Origin: Desulfobacteraceae bacterium
Lineage (GTDB): Bacteria > Desulfobacterota > Desulfobacteria > Desulfobacterales > UBA11574
Assembly: GCA_029857875.1 (NCBI GenBank)
Contig: JAOUGB010000070.1
Span: 1-8,689 of the forward strand
Direction: 5' to 3'
DNA: 8,689 bases
A model generated the notes under the pieces. It saw only the letters and a list, made by a program, of their open reading frames with translations. It was not told where the DNA came from and did no database searches. Position 1 is the first letter of the stretch; each line of letters begins with the position of its first letter. Of this stretch, positions 1-6,819 are shown in pieces. Position numbers and translations under genes: made by a program.

Positions 1-12
1 TGAAACGGAACA

Positions 13-1092
13 ATGATTGATAGATTGACAGGTGTTGAAGATCGATTCTTGGAGGTTGAAAAGCTTTTAAGTGATCCCGATATCATCCAGGATCGGAGAG
101 CATATCAAAAATATAGCCGGGAGCATGCTGATCTTAACAAAATTGTAACGGTCTATAGAAAGTACAAAAAGACCTTGATAGAACTTGATCAAAGCATGGA
201 ATTATTAAAGGACAAGGACCCGGATATAAAAGAGATGGCCCGGGATGAAGTCGAAGCCCTGACGCTTAAAAAAGACAACCTGGAAACTGATCTTAAAAAA
301 CTGCTTTTACCCAAAGATCCCAATGATGACAAGAATGTTATCATTGAAATACGGGCCGGTACCGGCGGTGAAGAGGCAGGGCTGTTTGTCAGCGATCTGT
401 TTAGAATGTATAATAAGTATGCAGAATTCAAGGACTGGAAAGTCGAAGTTTTGAGCCATCATCCAACCGGCATTGGTGGCTTAAAGGAGATCATTGCCAT
501 GATCCATGGCAAAGGGGCATACAGCTGTTTAAAATACGAAAGCGGCATACATCGTGTACAGCGTGTTCCGGAAACCGAAACACAGGGACGGATACACACT
601 TCTGCAGTTACCGTTGCAGTGTTACCCGAAGCCGAAGAAGTGGAAATTCATATCGATCCCGGCGAAATCAGAGTTGATGTATTTCGATCCACCGGCCCGG
701 GCGGCCAGAGCGTGAACACAACCGATTCAGCCGTACGTATCACCCATCTGCCGACAGGTATCGTTGTTACATGTCAGGATGAAAAATCACAGCTGAAAAA
801 TAAGAACAAGGGAATGAAAGTTCTTCGTGCCCGCATTCTTGATCGTGTGACGAGAGAGCAGGATGAAAAAAGGTCTCAAGAGCGAAAGACCCAGATTGGA
901 GATGGAGACAGAAGCGGAAGGATAAGAACGTATAATTTTCCACAGGGAAGAGTTACCGATCACAGAATCGGGCTTACGCTGTATAAACTGGAGAATATCT
1001 TGCAGGGTGAAATCAATGACATCATAGAAGCGCTTATAACTTATTACCAAACCCAGGCATTACAGAATGCAGAACCAGCCGAGGTCCACTGA
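13..1092 (+). CDS. prfA: Peptide chain release factor 1 (RF1)
   Basis: RF1 reads UAA and UAG stop codons in the ribosomal A site and triggers hydrolysis of peptidyl-tRNA. The 359-residue product matches the usual length (about 360). An N-terminal helical, charged region (about 1-100) is followed by the RAGTGGEEA segment (about 115-123), the codon-recognition region with tripeptide P-E-T at 186-188 (P-x-T is the RF1 pattern; RF2 has S-P-F), and the catalytic GGQ at 230-232 within [17 protein letters not shown]. The ATG at 13 gives the family N-terminus, but only 12 bases precede it and no clear ribosome binding site is visible. A TGA at 1-3 could end a preceding gene; this cannot be decided. 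The 3' end overlaps prmC, whose product methylates the GGQ glutamine (Q232), so enzyme and substrate are encoded together. RF2 is excluded by the P-x-T motif. Confidence 0.98.
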   Translation: MIDRLTGVEDRFLEVEKLLSDPDIIQDRRAYQKYSREHADLNKIVTVYRKYKKTLIELDQSMELLKDKDPDIKEMARDEVEALTLKKDNLETDLKKLLLPKDPNDDKNVIIEIRAGTGGEEAGLFVSDLFRMYNKYAEFKDWKVEVLSHHPTGIGGLKEIIAMIHGKGAYSCLKYESGIHRVQRVPETETQGRIHTSAVTVAVLPEAEEVEIHIDPGEIRVDVFRSTGPGGQSVNTTDSAVRITHLPTGIVVTCQDEKSQLKNKNKGMKVLRARILDRVTREQDEKRSQERKTQIGDGDRSGRIRTYNFPQGRVTDHRIGLTLYKLENILQGEINDIIEALITYYQTQALQNAEPAEVH

Positions 1093-1975
1093 TCCTGAGT
1101 GGACGATAATAAAACTCCTCAGGTGGACCACATCTTATTTTGAATCCTACGATATAGACGGCCCAAGAATTGAAGCCGAAATACTTCTTGCCCATGCATT
1201 GCAATTACATAGAATAGATTTGTATTTGCAATACGATCGACCGCTTTCCAGGGATGAGCTGTCGCGGTTCAAAGATTTAATAAAGAGACGTATTAACAGA
1301 GAACCGGTTGCATACATCCTGGGGAGCAAAGAATTCTGGTCTATGGATTTCATGGTTACAAAAGACGTTCTGATTCCAAGACCCGAGACAGAGTTTCTGG
1401 TTGAGGCTGCCATAAATCTTTTGCCGCAAGATTCAGCCTCTAATGCGATTTTGACCCCAAAGCGTATACTCGAGCTTGGCACAGGCTCCGGGGCGGTGGT
1501 TTTAGCCCTGGCATCCATGAGCCCCTGTCACCTTTTCTTTGCGTCTGATCGAACAACAGCCGCTGTCAAGCTGGCCAAGCAAAATGCAAAGCATCATGGT
1601 TTTGAAAGTAGGGTCAGTTTTGTTTGTGCAGATTGGTTCGGGCCTTTTAAGGACAAAAGGCCTGTATTTGATATGATTGTTTCAAACCCACCGTATATAC
1701 CAAGCCGGGTTATTGAAAAACTTCAACCTGAAATTGTCAGGTATGAACCGATTTCAGCTATAGACGGAAGCGAAGATGGACTTTCATGTTTAAGACATAT
1801 TATTAACAACGCCCATCTCTATCTTCAACGAAAGGGACACCTTTTACTGGAAATCGGCCATGATCAAAGAAATGATGTCCAGAAAATTGTCGATCAATGT
1901 GCAAAATATGAAAACGTCGTATATACAAAAGATTACAGTGGATATGATCGTGTCGTCCAAATGCGGAAAAAATAA
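1067..1975 (+). CDS. prmC: Release factor glutamine methyltransferase
   Basis: PrmC transfers a methyl group from S-adenosylmethionine to the glutamine of the GGQ motif in RF1 and RF2, which speeds peptide release. The product has 302 residues, slightly longer than the E. coli protein (277). An N-terminal helical substrate-binding domain (about 11-95, from [15 protein letters not shown]) leads to a Rossmann-type domain. SAM motif I is at 135-142 (LELGTGSG), and the catalytic NPPY motif that holds the target glutamine is at 207-210. The ATG at 1067 lies 26 nt inside the end of prfA and is the only usable start before conserved sequence. It lacks a strong ribosome binding site, so translational coupling to prfA is likely (inference). 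NPPY alone occurs in other N-methyltransferases such as PrmB, but the N-terminal domain and position after prfA make PrmC the clear choice. Confidence 0.97.
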   Translation: MQNQPRSTDPEWTIIKLLRWTTSYFESYDIDGPRIEAEILLAHALQLHRIDLYLQYDRPLSRDELSRFKDLIKRRINREPVAYILGSKEFWSMDFMVTKDVLIPRPETEFLVEAAINLLPQDSASNAILTPKRILELGTGSGAVVLALASMSPCHLFFASDRTTAAVKLAKQNAKHHGFESRVSFVCADWFGPFKDKRPVFDMIVSNPPYIPSRVIEKLQPEIVRYEPISAIDGSEDGLSCLRHIINNAHLYLQRKGHLLLEIGHDQRNDVQKIVDQCAKYENVVYTKDYSGYDRVVQMRKK

Positions 1976-2035
1976 TAAAAATCTGTTGCGAATCAATTTT
2001 TAATTTGTTAAAAACATCAGTTTAATTAATTCACA
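1976..2035 (+). promoter_or_regulatory. Possible promoter zone upstream of rpsB
   Basis: This very AT-rich stretch separates prmC from the structured rpsB leader, and a promoter for the rpsB cluster is expected here. The best weak candidate is a TTGCGA box at 1986-1991 with TTAAAA at 2008-2013 (16-nt spacing); neither matches consensus well. No GC-rich hairpin followed by a T-run, which would terminate prfA-prmC, is visible. The call rests mainly on position. Confidence 0.25.
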
Positions 2036-2098
2036 CGCCCTTGGACCTGTTTCCCGGTGCCCCGTTTTGCGGGGTCGGAAACAGGGTTGATATGGGCG
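2036..2098 (+). promoter_or_regulatory. Structured 5' leader hairpin before rpsB
   Basis: A long nested hairpin can be drawn by eye. The outer stem is CGCCC (2036-2040) with GGGCG (2094-2098). The middle stem is a perfect 9-bp pairing of CCTGTTTCC (2046-2054) with GGAAACAGG (2077-2085). The tip stem is CCCCG (2060-2064) with CGGGG (2070-2074). No T-run follows, so it does not look like an intrinsic terminator. It sits 32 nt before the rpsB start. In E. coli, rpsB-tsf expression is repressed by S2 acting on the rpsB 5' leader, so an S2-binding leader is a reasonable hypothesis here, not a demonstrated one. An alternative pairing of TTTCCC (2050-2055) with GGGAAA (2101-2106) would compete with the 9-bp stem. 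Confidence 0.5.
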
Positions 2099-2130
2099 GT
2101 GGGAAAACCATTTAAGAAAGGGAGAAAATA

Positions 2131-3051
2131 ATGTCTTACATTACGATGAAAGAGCTTCTTGAGGCAGGAGTACATTTTGGTCATCAAACAAGGCGCTGGA
2201 ACCCCAAAATGAAACCTTATATTTTCGGGGCCAGGAACGGCATCTATATTATTGATCTTCAGAAAACCGTTCGAATGTTCAGGAAAGTCTATGATTTTGT
2301 CGTTGATACAGTTTCAAACGGCAAACCGCTACTTTTTGTGGGAACCAAAAAACAGGCGCGTGATTCGGTCTATGAAGAAGCAAACCGATGCGAAATGTTT
2401 TACGTTCACAACAGGTGGCTGGGCGGAATGCTGACGAATTTTCAGACCATCAGAAAAAGTATAGACCGCCTCAACTATCTTAATACAATTGTGAACGACG
2501 AATCAATCAACCTTTTTCCTAAAAAAGAACGGTTGAAACTAAAAAAGGAACGTATAAAACTCGATAATAATCTTGGCGGAATTCGAACCATGAATGGACT
2601 GCCGGGTGCCATTTTTGTTGTTGATCCCAAAAATGAGGCCATTGCCGTGCGTGAAGGAAGACGTCTGGGAATACCGATTATCGCCATTGTGGATACAAAT
2701 TGTAATCCGGATGAGATCGATTATATCATACCGGGGAATGATGACGCCATTCGAGCCATTCGGCTGGTTACCTCCAGAATCGCCGATGCGTGTATTGAGG
2801 GTAAAGATCGTCTGGAAGAACAAAAGCAGGCTGAAGCCGATAAAGATGTGGAAGATGTATCTGAAGTGGCAGCCGTAAGTGCCGAGTTAAAACCGGGGGA
2901 AAGGAAGGTTATTTCAGACGGTACAGACGGTCCTGTTGTAGAGATCATAAAGAAGACCGCATCTTCAACTCAAAAAGACACTGAAATCAAAAAACATTCT
3001 GAAGACGAGAAACTACAAGAGGATGCTGAAATAGAAAAGTTAGGAGAATAA
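2131..3051 (+). CDS. rpsB: 30S ribosomal protein S2, with long charged C-terminal tail
   Basis: S2 is a small-subunit ribosomal protein bound on the solvent side between head and body; it helps place S1 and mRNA. Hallmarks are [20 protein letters not shown] (about 9-28), the [14 protein letters not shown] stretch, FVGTKKQA, the [13 protein letters not shown] segment, and the [12 protein letters not shown] and [15 protein letters not shown] blocks. The start is well supported by GGGAG at 2120-2124, six bases before the ATG. The protein has 306 residues against 241 in E. coli. The excess lies after about residue 227 as a tail of roughly 78 residues rich in Glu, Lys and Asp, predicted to be mostly disordered. 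The frame stays open to the stop, and the last codons overlap the ribosome binding site of tsf. First gene of a cluster continuing through uppS. Confidence 0.98.
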   Translation: MSYITMKELLEAGVHFGHQTRRWNPKMKPYIFGARNGIYIIDLQKTVRMFRKVYDFVVDTVSNGKPLLFVGTKKQARDSVYEEANRCEMFYVHNRWLGGMLTNFQTIRKSIDRLNYLNTIVNDESINLFPKKERLKLKKERIKLDNNLGGIRTMNGLPGAIFVVDPKNEAIAVREGRRLGIPIIAIVDTNCNPDEIDYIIPGNDDAIRAIRLVTSRIADACIEGKDRLEEQKQAEADKDVEDVSEVAAVSAELKPGERKVISDGTDGPVVEIIKKTASSTQKDTEIKKHSEDEKLQEDAEIEKLGE

Positions 3052-3053
3052 AG

Positions 3054-3653
3054 ATGTCAACAATTAGTGCGAAGATGGTTATGCAGCTCCGCGAAAAGAC
3101 CGGTGCCGGAATTATGGATTGTAAAGGAGCGCTTACAGAGTGTAATGGTGATATGGATAAGTCCGTTGATTTTTTAAGAAAAAAAGGCCTGGCAACCGCT
3201 GCAAAACGAGCTGGCAGGGCCATGACAGAAGGAATCGTAGAGTCTTATATCCATATGGACAGTAAACTTGGGGTATTGGTCGAAGTGAATTGCGAAACCG
3301 ATTTTGTTGCCAAGAATGGCGATTTTAAAGCGTTTGCCAAAAATATTGCTATGCATATTGCAGCCACCAATCCAGTTGGAATCCGGTCTGAAGACGTTTC
3401 AGAAGAGATAGTTGCCAAGGAAAAAGAGATTTATCGTGGGCAGGTTCTGGAAATGGGCAAGCCTGAAAAAATTGCGGACAAGATTGTGGAAGGCAAATTG
3501 CAAAAATATTTCAAAGAGAACTGCTTAATGGAACAGGCCTATGTTCGTAATCCCGAAATCACCGTCGCAGATCTTTTAAATGAAATGATCGCAAAAATAG
3601 GTGAGAATATTTTAATAAAACGTTTCGTAAGATTCAAGATTGGGGAGTTTTAG
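3054..3653 (+). CDS. tsf: Elongation factor Ts, short form
   Basis: EF-Ts is the guanine nucleotide exchange factor that releases GDP from EF-Tu. The N-terminal UBA-like domain (about 5-45) holds LREKTGAGIMDCKGAL and the DKSVDFLRKKGL helix. The core follows, with the EF-Tu-contacting TDFV motif at 82-85. At 199 residues it is far shorter than the E. coli protein (283) and resembles the short Thermus-type EF-Ts (about 196), which works as a dimer; whether this one dimerises is inference. The C-terminal RNPEITVADLLNE and GENILIKRFVRFKIGEF segments are the normal end, so it is not truncated. The start is fixed by AGGAG at 3042-3046, inside the end of rpsB, and only 2 nt separate the two genes. 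Co-transcription with rpsB is the usual arrangement. Confidence 0.97.
   Translation: MSTISAKMVMQLREKTGAGIMDCKGALTECNGDMDKSVDFLRKKGLATAAKRAGRAMTEGIVESYIHMDSKLGVLVEVNCETDFVAKNGDFKAFAKNIAMHIAATNPVGIRSEDVSEEIVAKEKEIYRGQVLEMGKPEKIADKIVEGKLQKYFKENCLMEQAYVRNPEITVADLLNEMIAKIGENILIKRFVRFKIGEF
3642..3647 (+). promoter_or_regulatory. Ribosome binding site that fixes the pyrH TTG start
   Basis: GGGGAG lies inside the last codons of tsf and ends nine bases before the TTG at 3657, a good distance for initiation. The first in-frame ATG downstream (residue 19) would delete the KLSGEAL block of UMP kinase, so the TTG with this site is the credible start. Confidence 0.75.
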
Positions 3654-3656
3654 CCT

Positions 3657-4373
3657 TTGACGACACACCGATTTGAAAGGATTCTATTAAAGCTGAGCGG
3701 AGAAGCTCTCATGGGCGATCAGGGTTTTGGAATAAGCCCCGATATGATACAGTATGTGGCCGAGGAGATCCGTTCTGTATTTGATTTGGGGGTTCAGATC
3801 GCCATTGTTGTCGGCGGCGGGAATATTTTTAGGGGGATTGCCGCATCTTCATATGGTATGGATCGGGTTTCTGCCGACAGAATGGGTATGTTGGCCACGG
3901 TAATTAACAGCTTGGCTTTGCAGGATGCTCTGGAGAAAAGAGGAATGATGACCCGTGTCCAGACCGCTATTTCCATGCATGAAGTGGCTGAACCCTTTAT
4001 TGTTCGAAGGGCTATTCGACATCTGGAAAAAGGACGGGTGGTGATATTTGCCGCCGGTACAGGCAATCCCTACTTCACGACGGATACTGCTGCGGTACTC
4101 AGGGCGCAGGAGATACACGCCGAGATTCTTTTGAAGGCCACGAAGGTTGACGGCCTCTACGATTCCGATCCACTTGTTAAAAAGGATGCTAAATTCATAA
4201 GAGAAATCAGCTATATGGAAGTTATCGAAAGGCAACTCCATGTGATGGATATGACTGCGATTTCTCTGGCAATGGATAACCATCTCCCCCTTATTATTTT
4301 CAATCTTGCAAACAAGGGCAATATTAAAAAAGTGGTATGTGGTGAAGTCATCGGAACACAGATAAATAATTAA
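3657..4373 (+). CDS. pyrH: UMP kinase (uridylate kinase)
   Basis: PyrH phosphorylates UMP to UDP with ATP, an essential step toward UTP, CTP and UDP-sugars. It belongs to the amino-acid kinase family and is normally a hexamer. The 238-residue length fits (E. coli 241). Visible motifs are KLSGEALMG (12-20), the glycine-rich [10 protein letters not shown] (51-60), DRMGM (74-78), [13 protein letters not shown] (134-146) and [13 protein letters not shown] (160-172). Translation starts at TTG, three bases after the tsf stop, with a strong GGGGAG site upstream. The start codon may lower output relative to its neighbours, but this is inference. The DRMGM segment and neighbours tsf and frr separate it from other amino-acid kinases such as aspartokinase or glutamate 5-kinase. 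Confidence 0.97.
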   Translation: MTTHRFERILLKLSGEALMGDQGFGISPDMIQYVAEEIRSVFDLGVQIAIVVGGGNIFRGIAASSYGMDRVSADRMGMLATVINSLALQDALEKRGMMTRVQTAISMHEVAEPFIVRRAIRHLEKGRVVIFAAGTGNPYFTTDTAAVLRAQEIHAEILLKATKVDGLYDSDPLVKKDAKFIREISYMEVIERQLHVMDMTAISLAMDNHLPLIIFNLANKGNIKKVVCGEVIGTQINN

Positions 4374-4384
4374 AGGAAAAGTCA

Positions 4385-4942
4385 ATGATTGAGTCCATGT
4401 ATCAGGAAACCAAAGAGAGCATGCAAAAGTCGATAGACGCACTTAAAATTGAATTTAAAAAAATAAGAACAGGACGTGCTTCCCTTTCGATTCTTGATGA
4501 CATCCGGGTTGATTACTATGGTACACTAACGCCTTTAAACCAGATGGCATCTCTTTCCACTCCCGAAAGCCGCTTGATTACCATACAACCTTGGGACGTA
4601 TCCGTTATCAAAAATGTCGAAAAGGCATTATTGAAATCCGACCTTGGTTTAACGCCTTCCAATGACGGTAAAGTGATACGGATCTCCATCCCGCCGCTTA
4701 CCGAAGAGAGAAGAAAACAGCTTGTCAAGGTTATATATAAAAAGAGCGAAGAATATAAGGTCTCTGTACGGAATGTCAGACGTGATACCAATGATCTCTT
4801 AAAAAGCTTGAAAAAAGATGGCGAAATTTCTGAAGATGATGCTTTCAAAGCCCAGGACCAGGTTCAGAAAATAACTGATGAGCACATCAAACTTATCGAT
4901 GACGTCTGCAAAGACAAAGAGAAAGAGATCCTTGAATTTTAA
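4385..4942 (+). CDS. frr: Ribosome recycling factor
   Basis: RRF works with EF-G after termination to split the post-termination ribosome so that subunits can be reused. The product has 185 residues, the same as E. coli RRF. The three-helix-bundle signatures are present: KKIRTGRAS (25-33) and VRNVRRD (128-134), with the conserved arginine at 132, plus [14 protein letters not shown] sequence at 102-111 and the [17 protein letters not shown] helix near the end. The start at 4385 is preceded by AAGGA at 4373-4377, seven bases away and overlapping the pyrH stop. A second in-frame ATG at 4397 is less likely because the upstream residues align with the family start. The 3' end overlaps the uppS reading frame. 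Confidence 0.97.
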   Translation: MIESMYQETKESMQKSIDALKIEFKKIRTGRASLSILDDIRVDYYGTLTPLNQMASLSTPESRLITIQPWDVSVIKNVEKALLKSDLGLTPSNDGKVIRISIPPLTEERRKQLVKVIYKKSEEYKVSVRNVRRDTNDLLKSLKKDGEISEDDAFKAQDQVQKITDEHIKLIDDVCKDKEKEILEF

Positions 4943-5681
4943 CACATCTTCTTCTATTCATACAGATCTTGACCCCCAAAACCTACCCTTCCATGTTGCC
5001 ATTATTATGGATGGTAACGGCAGGTGGGCCAAAAAGCGTCTTTTAAATCGAATTAAAGGTCATGAAAAAGGTTCTGAAACTGTTCGGGCCATTGTTCGTG
5101 CCAGCCGTGAAATTGGAATTCGCATTTTAACGTTGTATGCTTTTTCCACTGAAAACTGGCAACGGCCTCAAACCGAGATCTATGCCTTGATGACCCTCCT
5201 TAAAAAATTCCTGATATCCGAGCAAAAAGAGATGCTGGACAACAATATTCGGCTGTGTACCATCGGACAGACGGAGCGATTGCCGGAAGATGTTCAGAAA
5301 GAACTGCAAAAGAGCATGATGTTAACAAGGAAAAATGATGGCTTGATCCTTAATCTGGCGCTGAGCTATGGCGGGCGGGCTGAAATTGTGAAGGCTGTTA
5401 GGGAGATTGCAATAAAGGCCATAGATGGTCGTATCGATCCTGATTCAATAACACCAGACCTCATTTCCAAACATCTGTATACCGGTGAAATGCCGGATCC
5501 GGATCTTTTGATCAGAACCAGCGGAGAAATGCGGATCAGTAATTTTCTGTTATGGCAGCTCGCCTATACAGAAATTTGTATTACAGATACCTTGTGGCCG
5601 GATTTTGGAAAAGATGAGTTTATGCGAATTCTTAAAAACTACCAGCAGCGTGAAAGAAGATTCGGTAAAGTCGGACCTTAA
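4932..5681 (+). CDS. uppS: Undecaprenyl diphosphate synthase (di-trans,poly-cis)
   Basis: UppS is a cis-prenyltransferase that adds isopentenyl units to farnesyl diphosphate to make C55-PP, the lipid carrier for peptidoglycan and O-antigen. Motifs, numbered from the TTG at 4932, are MDGNGRW (26-32, catalytic Asp27), FSTENW (71-76) and the isopentenyl-diphosphate-binding block [11 protein letters not shown] (194-204). This start gives 249 residues and puts R194, E198 and R200 at the same numbers as in E. coli UppS, with an 11-nt overlap with frr. Upstream, GAGAAAGAGA is a weak ribosome binding site. The reading frame is open back to ATGs at 4899 and 4878; 4878 would give 267 residues and a 65-nt overlap with frr. 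The start is therefore uncertain, but the gene identity is not. No terminator is evident after the stop. Confidence 0.95.
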   Translation: MNFNTSSSIHTDLDPQNLPFHVAIIMDGNGRWAKKRLLNRIKGHEKGSETVRAIVRASREIGIRILTLYAFSTENWQRPQTEIYALMTLLKKFLISEQKEMLDNNIRLCTIGQTERLPEDVQKELQKSMMLTRKNDGLILNLALSYGGRAEIVKAVREIAIKAIDGRIDPDSITPDLISKHLYTGEMPDPDLLIRTSGEMRISNFLLWQLAYTEICITDTLWPDFGKDEFMRILKNYQQRERRFGKVGP

Positions 5682-5761
5682 CGGGCTCGAGCAGCTTATG
5701 TACATGTAATTGTATATATGGTTACGTATTTATAACTTGGTTTATTCATTCTATATATGCA

Positions 5762-5884
5762 AAAGTTTAAAGTGCCTAAAATGATCTAAAGTGCCTAAAG
5801 TTAATGAATTCTATCATTTTTTAAATTGGCTTAGCCGTAGGCGGATTCCACAACTTTAGCTCACTTTAGCTCACTTCAAACTTT
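5762..5884. repeat. Imperfect inverted-repeat element (REP/MITE-like)
   Basis: The two arms can pair in three blocks. AAAGTTTAAAGTG (5762-5774) pairs with CACTTCAAACTTT (5872-5884), with one mismatch. CTAAAGT (5786-5792) pairs with ACTTTAG (5863-5869). CTAAAGTT (5795-5802) pairs with AACTTTAG (5852-5859). The left arm also holds a 13-nt direct repeat, TAAAGTGCCTAAA, at 5768-5780 and 5787-5799. The right arm holds ACTTTAGCTC twice in tandem (5853-5862 and 5863-5872). The 49-nt loop carries GGC-TTA-GCC-GTA-GGC (5828-5842), which can form two mutually exclusive mini-hairpins. No coding capacity, transposase or target-site duplication was seen. A dispersed non-autonomous repeat is the most likely explanation, but copy number cannot be seen from one window. 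Confidence 0.65.
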
Positions 5885-5907
5885 GGTCACTTTTAAGATT
5901 CTTCGCC

Positions 5908-5936
5908 TTGTTGAATGCAATCGCTTGTTATAAGAT
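5908..5936 (+). promoter_or_regulatory. Weak sigma-70-type promoter candidate for cdsA-dxr
   Basis: TTGTTG at 5908-5913 and TAAGAT at 5931-5936 are separated by 17 nt, about 70 nt before cdsA. Each box is a partial match (three and four of six positions), so this is only a candidate, favoured by its position after the repeat element. Confidence 0.25.
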
Positions 5937-6006
5937 ACGTTATCGAATTTATGAATCAAAGTACTAAGTCACCTTTCTTTCAACGATAAATTTGCAATTT
6001 AATCAC

Positions 6007-6819
6007 ATGCATTTAAAGCGATGGATTACCTCCCTTGTGGCCATCCCTTTTCTGGTTCTATTAATCAGCATCGGGGGGACATTGTGGTTTGCCGTTGTAA
6101 TCAATGTCATCTGTATTATGGCGCTGTGGGAATATTTTTGCATTGTACTGAATAAAGATCAAAAAATTACGGCGACAAGCTTTCAGATTTTAGCTCTTTT
6201 TACAGGATCGGCCGTTCTCTGGGCTGCATATTTTCATTCCTTCAACATTGTATTAGACATTATTGTTTTAAACCTCGTCATTTCCACCCTGATTTCTCTG
6301 CCCAAATTCAAGTCTGATTCATCTGTTTGGGAAATTGTTTTTAAACAGGTCGTTGGCATTATCTATATTCCACTTTTTTTATCGTATATTGTTCTTGTAC
6401 GAAACGGAGACAACGGGGTGCTCTGGATATTTTTACTGTTAACCGTGGTGTTCATGGGGGATACTGGTGCATACTATTTGGGATCTTATTTCGGGCAGCA
6501 CAAACTTTGTCCAGCCGTAAGCCCCAATAAAACCATTGAGGGTGCTATAGGCGGGCTTGCTGCAAGCCTATGTTCGGGTGCTTTGATTAAAACCTTTTTT
6601 TTGCCATTGTTGCCATGGGGCTTGAGCCTTCTGTTTTTTCTTTCCATCGGCCTTGCAGGCCAGGTGGGAGATTTGTTTGAGTCTCAAATAAAGCGGGTTG
6701 CCCATTTAAAAGATTCAGGGGCCATACTGCCGGGGCACGGCGGTGTCCTTGATCGGATTGATGCGGTGCTGTTTGCTGCTCCGGTGGCGTACATTTTTAA
6801 AGAATATTTACTAACATGA
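6007..6819 (+). CDS. cdsA: Phosphatidate cytidylyltransferase (CDP-diacylglycerol synthase)
   Basis: CdsA makes CDP-diacylglycerol from CTP and phosphatidic acid at the inner membrane, the entry point to phospholipid synthesis. The 270-residue protein is strongly hydrophobic, with about seven or eight membrane segments by eye. The complete CDP-diglyceride synthetase signature is present at 226-252: S-x-I-K-R, then K-D, then LPGHGGVLDRID. An upstream GDTGAYYLG block and SPNKTIEG also fit the family. The ATG at 6007 (MHLKRW) matches the family N-terminus; a TTG five codons earlier (5992) is possible. Neither has a recognisable ribosome binding site. The stop TGA overlaps the dxr start as ATGA, so the two genes are very probably co-translated. 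No truncation or frameshift is seen. Confidence 0.96.
   Translation: MHLKRWITSLVAIPFLVLLISIGGTLWFAVVINVICIMALWEYFCIVLNKDQKITATSFQILALFTGSAVLWAAYFHSFNIVLDIIVLNLVISTLISLPKFKSDSSVWEIVFKQVVGIIYIPLFLSYIVLVRNGDNGVLWIFLLLTVVFMGDTGAYYLGSYFGQHKLCPAVSPNKTIEGAIGGLAASLCSGALIKTFFLPLLPWGLSLLFFLSIGLAGQVGDLFESQIKRVAHLKDSGAILPGHGGVLDRIDAVLFAAPVAYIFKEYLLT

Larger units (their letters stand above)
5682..6006. other. Non-coding gap between uppS and cdsA
   Basis: These roughly 325 bases carry no credible gene on either strand. The first part (5682-5761) is very AT-rich, with TA runs but no GC-rich terminator hairpin. The middle (5762-5884) is an imperfect inverted-repeat element described separately. The last part (5885-6006) is unremarkable except for a weak promoter candidate. 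The gap is unusual beside the 2 to 11-nt spacings and overlaps within the flanking gene blocks, and suggests that cdsA-dxr is transcribed at least partly on its own. Confidence 0.7.

Noticed and set aside
1..12. TGA at 1-3 as the end of an upstream gene
   Set aside because: Three bases at the window edge cannot show a reading frame, so no partial gene was annotated.
355..366. Perfect 12-bp palindrome GCCGGTACCGGC inside prfA
   Set aside because: It encodes the conserved RAGTGG segment of RF1; codon choice explains it and no regulatory context is visible.
3849..4442. Long minus-strand open frame of 197 codons opposite pyrH
   Set aside because: It is antisense to a clearly real gene, resembles no family I recognise, and has no start signals; it is a shadow frame.
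5803..5822. Possible terminator AATGA-loop-TCATT followed by T residues after uppS
   Set aside because: The stem is only five AT-rich pairs and lies inside the loop of the larger inverted repeat; too weak to call an intrinsic terminator.
6555..6569. Hairpin GGCTTG-CTG-CAAGCC inside cdsA
   Set aside because: A 6-bp stem within a coding region with no T-run after it; likely chance.
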